NCBI GenBank assembly: GCA_031259845.1
Contig: JAIRKZ010000160.1
Coordinates: 35,571 to 99,570, forward strand
Direction of reading: 5' to 3'
DNA: 64,000 bases
Origin: Tannerellaceae bacterium
Lineage (GTDB): Bacteria; Bacteroidota; Bacteroidia; Bacteroidales; Tannerellaceae
Position 1 is the stretch's first letter, and each line of letters begins with the position of its first letter. The notes beneath the pieces were generated by a model. That model searched no databases, was not told the origin of the DNA, and saw only the letters and a list, made by a program, of their open reading frames with translations. This document shows, one piece after another, positions 59,828 through 64,000 of this stretch. The translations under genes were made by a program, and so were the position numbers.

Positions 59828-60280
59828 ATGAAATTCAATGACGAACCCAACAGCGAAGAACTTCACTCAAGGAGGGAGTTTTTCAAAAAGGCTGCCAAAA
59901 GGGCATTGCCCGTTTTTGGTATTATCGTGTTTGAGGGTAGTTTCACGGCCTGCGAAGACCCGAAAAAGGATGTATTAGACGAGTTTCCCGAAGAAGAACC
60001 AGGCCCTGGCTGCAAAGATTGTACCGCTACCTGTACGTCTACCTGCACCGGAACCAGTAAAGGCAGTACCTGTACCGGATGCGGTTCAACATGTTCAACA
60101 GGATGCAGGGGAACGGCCAAAACGACTTGCCTGGATTGCAGCATCGCGTGTGCATCCAGTTGCGCATACGGATGTAAAAGCGCTTGTGGAGGCAACTGTA
60201 TCGGTTTGTGTAGCGGCGCTTGCGGAGGCGCTTGCGGTTATACTTGTACAGCCGCCTGCCGGATGGGCGCTTTCATGTAA
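59828..60280 (+). CDS. Cysteine-rich CXXX-repeat peptide precursor with export signals
   Basis: A 150-residue protein. Residues 14-20 read SRREFFK, matching the twin-arginine motif; a short hydrophobic stretch (26-39) leads to a lipobox-like 'FTAC' with Cys42. An acidic linker (43-61) follows. The tail 62-144 has 20 cysteines: C62-x2-C65-x3-C69-x3-C73, then C82-x2-C85-x3-C89-x3-C93, then C101-x2-C104 and unbroken C-x3-C steps to C144. Residues between are small (Gly, Ala, Ser, Thr). It is followed 16 bp later by a radical SAM maturase. It fits the CXXX-repeat targets of radical SAM systems. Thioether cross-links or metal binding are possible; neither is shown. Confidence 0.85.
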   Translation: MKFNDEPNSEELHSRREFFKKAAKRALPVFGIIVFEGSFTACEDPKKDVLDEFPEEEPGPGCKDCTATCTSTCTGTSKGSTCTGCGSTCSTGCRGTAKTTCLDCSIACASSCAYGCKSACGGNCIGLCSGACGGACGYTCTAACRMGAFM

Positions 60281-60296
60281 GTAAAGGGGCAGGGAG

Positions 60297-61442
60297 ATGG
60301 AAAAACGAAAGATTTGGCAGGAAGGAGCGGCGAAGAACATTACATTCATCGTTACCAAAGACTGCCAGCTTGTTTGTAAATATTGTTACCTTGTGGGCAA
60401 AAACATCAAGGAGCGGATGCCGTGGGAGGTAGCCAGACAGGCAATTGATTATATCCTGGATGATACGGAGCAATTCAGCGAAAGGTCTGCCGTCTTCGAT
60501 TTTATAGGCGGGGAACCTTTTCTTGAAATTGATTTGATAGACCGGATATGCGATTATATCAAATGCCAACTGTTTGCGCGAAACCATCCCTGGTTCGATT
60601 CGTATCGTTTTAACTTTTCTACAAACGGCATTAATTACCATGATGAAAAGGTACAGCGTTTTATCAAAAAAAACCTGCGGCATTTAAGTATCGGCATTAC
60701 AATAGACGGAACTCCGGCAAAACATGATTTGAACCGGATATATAAAAGCGGAAAAGGCTCCTACCACGACGTAGCGAAAAATATTCCCCTCTGGCTCGAA
60801 CAGTTCCCCGGCGGAGCAACCAAAGTAACCATCAGCAGCCCGGACATACCTTATATAAAGGAGAGTGTGCTGCATCTTTTCGTATTGGGAATTACGGAAG
60901 TAAATATCAATTGCGTATTTGAAGACGTATGGCGCGAAGGAGACGATGCGCTGTTTGAAGAACAACTAACAGGCTTAGCCGACGAAATTATTGAGAAAAG
61001 GCTATACAAAACGCATGGCTGCTCGTTCTTTGCCGAACATATCGGAAAGCCGCTCGACCGTAAACTGCAGAATCAGAACTGGTGCGGGGCCGGCATGATG
61101 CTGGCCGTTGACGCTGCCGGGTATTTCTATCCCTGCACCCGCTTTGCCCAATATTCTTTGCGGGATAAAAAGGCGCGTATCATAGGCAACGTCCGTGAAG
61201 GAATCGACCCGAATAAACTCCGCCCCTTCCTGGCATTAGACCGTTGTACGCAAAGCACAGGCGAATGTATCGATTGTGAAGTGGCAAGCGGATGCGCCTG
61301 GTGTCAGGGCGAGAATTACGACGCCGCTTGTGCGCCTACTATTTATCAACGCTCCACAGCCATTTGCCGGATGCACAAGGCGCGCGTAAGAGCCAATAAT
61401 TATTATTGGAACAAACTGTATCGTGCATTAGAAATTTGTTAA
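60297..61442 (+). CDS. Radical SAM/SPASM peptide maturase (CXXX-repeat type)
   Basis: A 381-residue enzyme. The radical SAM cluster motif is C23-x3-C27-x2-C30 in 'TKDCQLVCKYCYLVG', followed by 'FDFIGGEPFLEIDLID' (the GGE SAM-binding motif). The C-terminal SPASM region (about 262-360) has many cysteines for extra 4Fe-4S clusters ('NWCGAGMM', 'FYPCTRFA', 'CIDCEVASGCAWCQG', 'TAICRMH'). A strong GGGAG ribosome site precedes the ATG. It should modify the upstream cysteine-rich protein in the cytoplasm, most likely at the CXXX repeats. The next gene begins 4 bp after its stop. Confidence 0.92.
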   Translation: MEKRKIWQEGAAKNITFIVTKDCQLVCKYCYLVGKNIKERMPWEVARQAIDYILDDTEQFSERSAVFDFIGGEPFLEIDLIDRICDYIKCQLFARNHPWFDSYRFNFSTNGINYHDEKVQRFIKKNLRHLSIGITIDGTPAKHDLNRIYKSGKGSYHDVAKNIPLWLEQFPGGATKVTISSPDIPYIKESVLHLFVLGITEVNINCVFEDVWREGDDALFEEQLTGLADEIIEKRLYKTHGCSFFAEHIGKPLDRKLQNQNWCGAGMMLAVDAAGYFYPCTRFAQYSLRDKKARIIGNVREGIDPNKLRPFLALDRCTQSTGECIDCEVASGCAWCQGENYDAACAPTIYQRSTAICRMHKARVRANNYYWNKLYRALEIC

Positions 61443-61446
61443 TCGT

Positions 61447-62385
61447 ATGCTGCAATACCTTATTATATTATTAGATGATACGTCTGTTTCTTTTTGCCAT
61501 TACCGGAATACGAAGAGCAAGCGCCGGTTAATTGCATTAAACAGGCTGGAAGCCGGTATACTCTTTGCCATGAAACACAACCTGATGGTGCAGTTTGTGT
61601 ATCCCGGTTATGAGTTGCCCGAATCATACGCAACGGTAATAGAATCGATAGACCATCATAAAATAAAACCTTCTTCCCTGAAAGGAGACGCTAATGTGGC
61701 AGTCTGTGATTACAGGGACGCTGTTTCGGATCATACGCTCAACAGAAATGAAAAAACCACGTTTGTATTACGTATAACGAAAGAGGAGTTATTTAACGGA
61801 TATGAAGAGGTTATCCTTTTACTGAAACGTTTGAACCGGCTTTCGCTGGTTATCACCGATACGGATGCTTTCCGGAAAAAAGATTTCGACACGTACAAAA
61901 AGGTTTTATCGCATCTGGAAAGCGCTCTTTCGGAAGCGTTAAAAGAGGATGATATGCCCCAGCTGAATATCCTGTCAGACCGTATACGGTTGGAGAAGAT
62001 GAATAATTGTAATGCCGGGGTAGAGAACATCACATTAGCTCCCAATGGTAAATTTTACATCTGCCCGGCTTTTTATATAGAGGATGAAGACGATTCGGCA
62101 GGTAATCCGGCGGAAGGGATAACGATACCGTACCGGCAGCTTTACACGCTTGCATACGCCCCCATTTGCCGTAAATGTGATGCGTATCATTGCCGGAGGT
62201 GTATCTGGTTAAATAAAAAGACCACCCTCGAAGTAAATACGCCTTCACACGAACAATGCGTAACGGCGCACCTGGAAAGGAACGCAAGCCGCAATCTGCT
62301 GAACAAACTACAGGCAAAAGGCTTTTTCGCCCATAAGGAAATAAGAGAAATTACCGGCTTAGACCCTTTTGAACGGAAGGAATAA
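61447..62385 (+). CDS. CXXX-repeat peptide maturase partner (SPASM-like, lacks radical SAM motif)
   Basis: A 312-residue protein. The N-terminal two thirds have no C-x3-C-x2-C motif but keep a barrel-like pattern ('MLQYLIILLDDTSVSFCHY', 'LSLVITDTDAFRKKDFDTY'). The C-terminal part has 'ENITLAPNGKFYICPAFY' and 'APICRKCDAYHCRRCIWLNK', as in SPASM domains. It fits the family I know as CXXX repeat peptide maturase, found beside the radical SAM enzyme. It may bind precursor or Fe-S clusters and act as a partner subunit; its reaction is unknown. It is tightly coupled to the genes on both sides. Confidence 0.8.
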   Translation: MLQYLIILLDDTSVSFCHYRNTKSKRRLIALNRLEAGILFAMKHNLMVQFVYPGYELPESYATVIESIDHHKIKPSSLKGDANVAVCDYRDAVSDHTLNRNEKTTFVLRITKEELFNGYEEVILLLKRLNRLSLVITDTDAFRKKDFDTYKKVLSHLESALSEALKEDDMPQLNILSDRIRLEKMNNCNAGVENITLAPNGKFYICPAFYIEDEDDSAGNPAEGITIPYRQLYTLAYAPICRKCDAYHCRRCIWLNKKTTLEVNTPSHEQCVTAHLERNASRNLLNKLQAKGFFAHKEIREITGLDPFERKE

Positions 62386-62422
62386 AGATATCGCCAGTAA
62401 ATTAAATAATAACTATATAGTA

Positions 62423-62698
62423 ATGTGTATGAAAAAGAAAATAGGTTGCGTAACAGAAGACGAAAAGAAAGAAATCCTTTCTCTCTTTGAACGGAAAAAC
62501 GGTTTGGCAGAATTGGCCAAAATAGTAAAAGACGACGATACCCTGTATGAAAAAATGGTAAAAGACATGGGGGCCACCTCTACCCGTTTCCAGCAATGGT
62601 GGAACAGTATGGCGGCAAAGTACCAGTGGGAAAGCGCCGAAGAGGGCAACTGGGAAATAGACTTTGAAACGAACGAGGTATTTCTCAAGTACAACTGA
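62423..62698 (+). CDS. Small CXXX-repeat peptide modification system protein
   Basis: A 91-residue acidic protein starting MCMKKKIG (62423; the ATG at 62429 is possible). The ORF-track start at 62369 would overlap the previous gene by 17 bp and adds an unlikely N-terminus. Residues 'TEDEKKEILSLFERKNGLAELAKIV' form a helical region, followed by 'STRFQQWWNSMAAKYQW' and an acidic end. It resembles the small protein that accompanies CXXX-repeat maturases. It may be a precursor-recognition or chaperone part; no catalytic residues are evident. It converges on the DMT gene with a 7-bp gap. Confidence 0.78.
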   Translation: MCMKKKIGCVTEDEKKEILSLFERKNGLAELAKIVKDDDTLYEKMVKDMGATSTRFQQWWNSMAAKYQWESAEEGNWEIDFETNEVFLKYN

Positions 62699-62705
62699 CC
62701 GGCTG

Positions 62706-63638
62706 TCACCTGCTGCCCGCCGATTCTCTTTCAACGTCTTCCCGGCTCTTACTCTGCGTTACCATGTAAACGCCTGTAAATACAAGGATAGAAGAGATTA
62801 TCTTACTGGGCGAAAACGTATCCTGCCCGGCCATTACAGCTATCAGGGAAGCTACAATGGGCTGGGCATAGTTATACATGCTCAATGTGGTGGGGCGTAT
62901 ACGCTTCAGCGCCATAGGAATTAACAGATAAGGGATAAAGGTGGCCCCCACCAGCACATACATAATAGCGCTTACTTCTTTCCAATCGGCAGGCGTCTTG
63001 TGAAAAACAGCCGTATCAAGCATTGACCGGTACATAAAAGGAGCAAGCACAATGGAGGAAAATAAAAACATCCACTTCATGATAGTTACCGGAGAATAAC
63101 GCTGGCTGAGGGGTTTGGATATCACTACATAGATAGAATAGATAAATCCGCTCGTCACAATTTTCAAGTCGCCGTCCAGACTGCTTGCCTGGTTGGATAC
63201 TTGTGTAGACGAAAAGATAAGCAATACGCTTCCGCCCGCCCCCACCAGTACGCCGAAGGCTTTTAGTTTGGTAATCGGCTCTTTCAGAATCAAAGCGGCA
63301 AGCAACATAACAAAAATAGGGCCTGATGTGGCAATGATAGAAGCATCCACCGGCGACGTCTGGCTCAATCCCCAAAGAAACAGGCTTTGATTAAAAGCAA
63401 TTCCACACATGCCGCAGATAAAGAGAAGCCCGATATCTTTCAAAGGAACTTTCTCTTTCTTCATAAACAGAGATGCCAGCCAGAACATAATACAGGCAAA
63501 CAGCATACGCATAATCGTTAAGGATTCGGGCTGCACCAAATCCGGAAGTAAATATTTTGATATGGGCATGTTGATACCAAACAATACATTTGCCAGAAGA
63601 ATAAAGAGATGCCCCTTTAGCTTTTCTTTTCCCAACAT
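62706..63638 (-). CDS. EamA/DMT-family membrane transporter
   Basis: The internal ATG at 63638 ('MLGKEKLKGHLFILLANVLFG') is preferred because it starts a normal first membrane helix; the ORF track adds 19 residues and begins upstream of the promoter box. The product has 310 residues with about ten membrane segments in two EamA repeats ('GINMPISKYLLPDLVQPESL', 'TSPVDASIIATSGPIFVMLLA', 'LIAVMAGQDTFSPSKIISSILV'). Members export amino acids or other metabolites. It is convergent with the peptide cassette, so a role as peptide exporter is not supported. Confidence 0.9.
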   Translation of the reverse strand: MLGKEKLKGHLFILLANVLFGINMPISKYLLPDLVQPESLTIMRMLFACIMFWLASLFMKKEKVPLKDIGLLFICGMCGIAFNQSLFLWGLSQTSPVDASIIATSGPIFVMLLAALILKEPITKLKAFGVLVGAGGSVLLIFSSTQVSNQASSLDGDLKIVTSGFIYSIYVVISKPLSQRYSPVTIMKWMFLFSSIVLAPFMYRSMLDTAVFHKTPADWKEVSAIMYVLVGATFIPYLLIPMALKRIRPTTLSMYNYAQPIVASLIAVMAGQDTFSPSKIISSILVFTGVYMVTQSKSREDVERESAGSR

Positions 63639-63672
63639 AGAAACAGTAATTATTGTTGTTTTTAACGACGGG

Positions 63673-63680
63673 CAAAAGTA
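63673..63680 (-). promoter_or_regulatory. Candidate -7 box of the DMT transporter gene
   Basis: The minus strand reads TACTTTTG (TAnnTTTG), 34 bp before the ATG at 63638. Upstream, GTTGTAAAT occurs at 63710, 63731 and 63764, possibly a regulator site cluster. Confidence 0.5.
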
Positions 63681-63869
63681 TGTATTAATTTCCACAATCC
63701 TGTTTTATGGTTGTAAATTGTAATCATATAGTTGTAAATCCCGCAATTGCAAAAGTTGTAGAAGTTGTAAATCCTGTCCGGAAGTATTCAAATCCGGGGG
63801 TAATTATTAAAGTTACTGTTTTTGCCATTAACATGAATTAAATAGTTTTTAAGATTCAAACCACCCCCT

Positions 63870-63877
63870 TATCTTTG
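63870..63877 (+). promoter_or_regulatory. Candidate -7 box of the sigma factor gene
   Basis: TATCTTTG matches TAnnTTTG, with TTTT at 63847-63850 as -33 (19-bp gap), 45 bp before the ATG. Confidence 0.6.
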
Positions 63878-63922
63878 CATTGTAATCGAAATAATAATAA
63901 TAAACTATATAACAATTAAAAC

Positions 63923-64000
63923 ATGATGAATGCGTTGCGATTCCAGGAAAAACTAATAAACTTACAAGACAACATGATGAATTTTGCCCTGACATTAACT
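63923..64000 (+). CDS. ECF sigma factor, first 26 codons (cut by window edge)
   Basis: The frame from ATG 63923 (or 63926) is open to the window end: MMNALRFQEKLINLQDN then MMNFALTLT. The pattern of F-x2-x-L-x2-L-x6-FALTLT matches the N-terminus of Bacteroidota ECF sigma factors, where region 2 begins. Only 26 codons are visible, so the call rests on this pattern and the good promoter upstream. It is far from the fecR gene at 7501 and need not be its partner. Confidence 0.6.
   Translation, partial: MMNALRFQEKLINLQDNMMNFALTLT

Noticed and set aside
62706-63638. The DMT transporter as exporter of the modified peptide
   Set aside because: It is on the opposite strand with its own promoter, belongs to a metabolite-transporter family, and the precursor has its own export signal.

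Overview
The window reads as a chromosome segment of an anaerobic Bacteroidales bacterium (phylum Bacteroidota); I cannot name the genus. The evidence is two SusC/SusD pairs, a FecR-type anti-sigma factor, a periplasmic-sensor hybrid two-component regulator (HTCS), a fused LpxC-FabZ, a carbamoyltransferase of the Bacteroides succinylornithine type, and many promoter boxes of the Bacteroidota type (TAnnTTTG at -7). No tRNA, rRNA, CRISPR array, insertion sequence or integrase was seen.

Layout. 1-9.5 kb (minus strand): a polysaccharide utilization locus, transcribed as TRL-like protein, uncharacterised exported protein, FecR, SusC with an STN domain, SusD, a GH43-like enzyme and a GH92 alpha-mannosidase cut by the window edge. 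9.8-15.8 kb (plus): glutamate synthase gltB-gltD. 15.8-25.3 kb (minus): CE7-type acetyl esterase, argF', proA, proB, an acyl-CoA synthetase with an XRE-cupin regulator, and fhs. 25.5-37 kb (plus): a secreted LysM glucosaminidase, then a housekeeping run purM-prfA-pyrF-lpxD-lpxC/fabZ-lpxA-(pRiA4b ORF-3-like)-miaA-tex. 37-43 kb: a small lipocalin-like lipoprotein, a 1.4-kb repeat-rich non-coding stretch and an HTCS. 43-49 kb (minus): panB and a xylose operon (Nudix-type regulator, xylB, xylA, xylE) with a promoter/operator that can be read directly. 49.4-55.7 kb (minus): a second SusC-SusD-lipoprotein locus with no enzyme. 56-59.6 kb (minus): pyrG-yidC. 59.8-62.7 kb (plus): a four-gene cassette for a cysteine-rich modified peptide. 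62.7-64 kb: a DMT-family exporter and the first codons of an ECF sigma factor.

The most interesting system is the cassette at 59.8-62.7 kb. A 150-residue protein has a twin-arginine-like leader, a lipobox, and a tail with 20 cysteines mostly in C-x3-C steps. It is followed by a radical SAM/SPASM enzyme, a second cysteine-rich SPASM-like protein without the radical SAM motif, and a 91-residue acidic partner. This matches the CXXX-repeat peptide systems recognised by protein-family models. To my knowledge their product is uncharacterised. The export signals suggest a modified, lipid-anchored cell-surface or periplasmic protein.

A second theme is non-coding. Four intergenic loci (18.25, 37.6, 38.2 and 49.2 kb) carry degenerate tandem repeats with a period of 21-22 bp or twice that, about two turns of the DNA helix. 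Two of these loci share the same repeat unit although they lie 20 kb apart. A perfect 30-bp palindrome sits just downstream of the HTCS promoter box, and a near-perfect inverted repeat overlaps the -33 box of the xylose operon.
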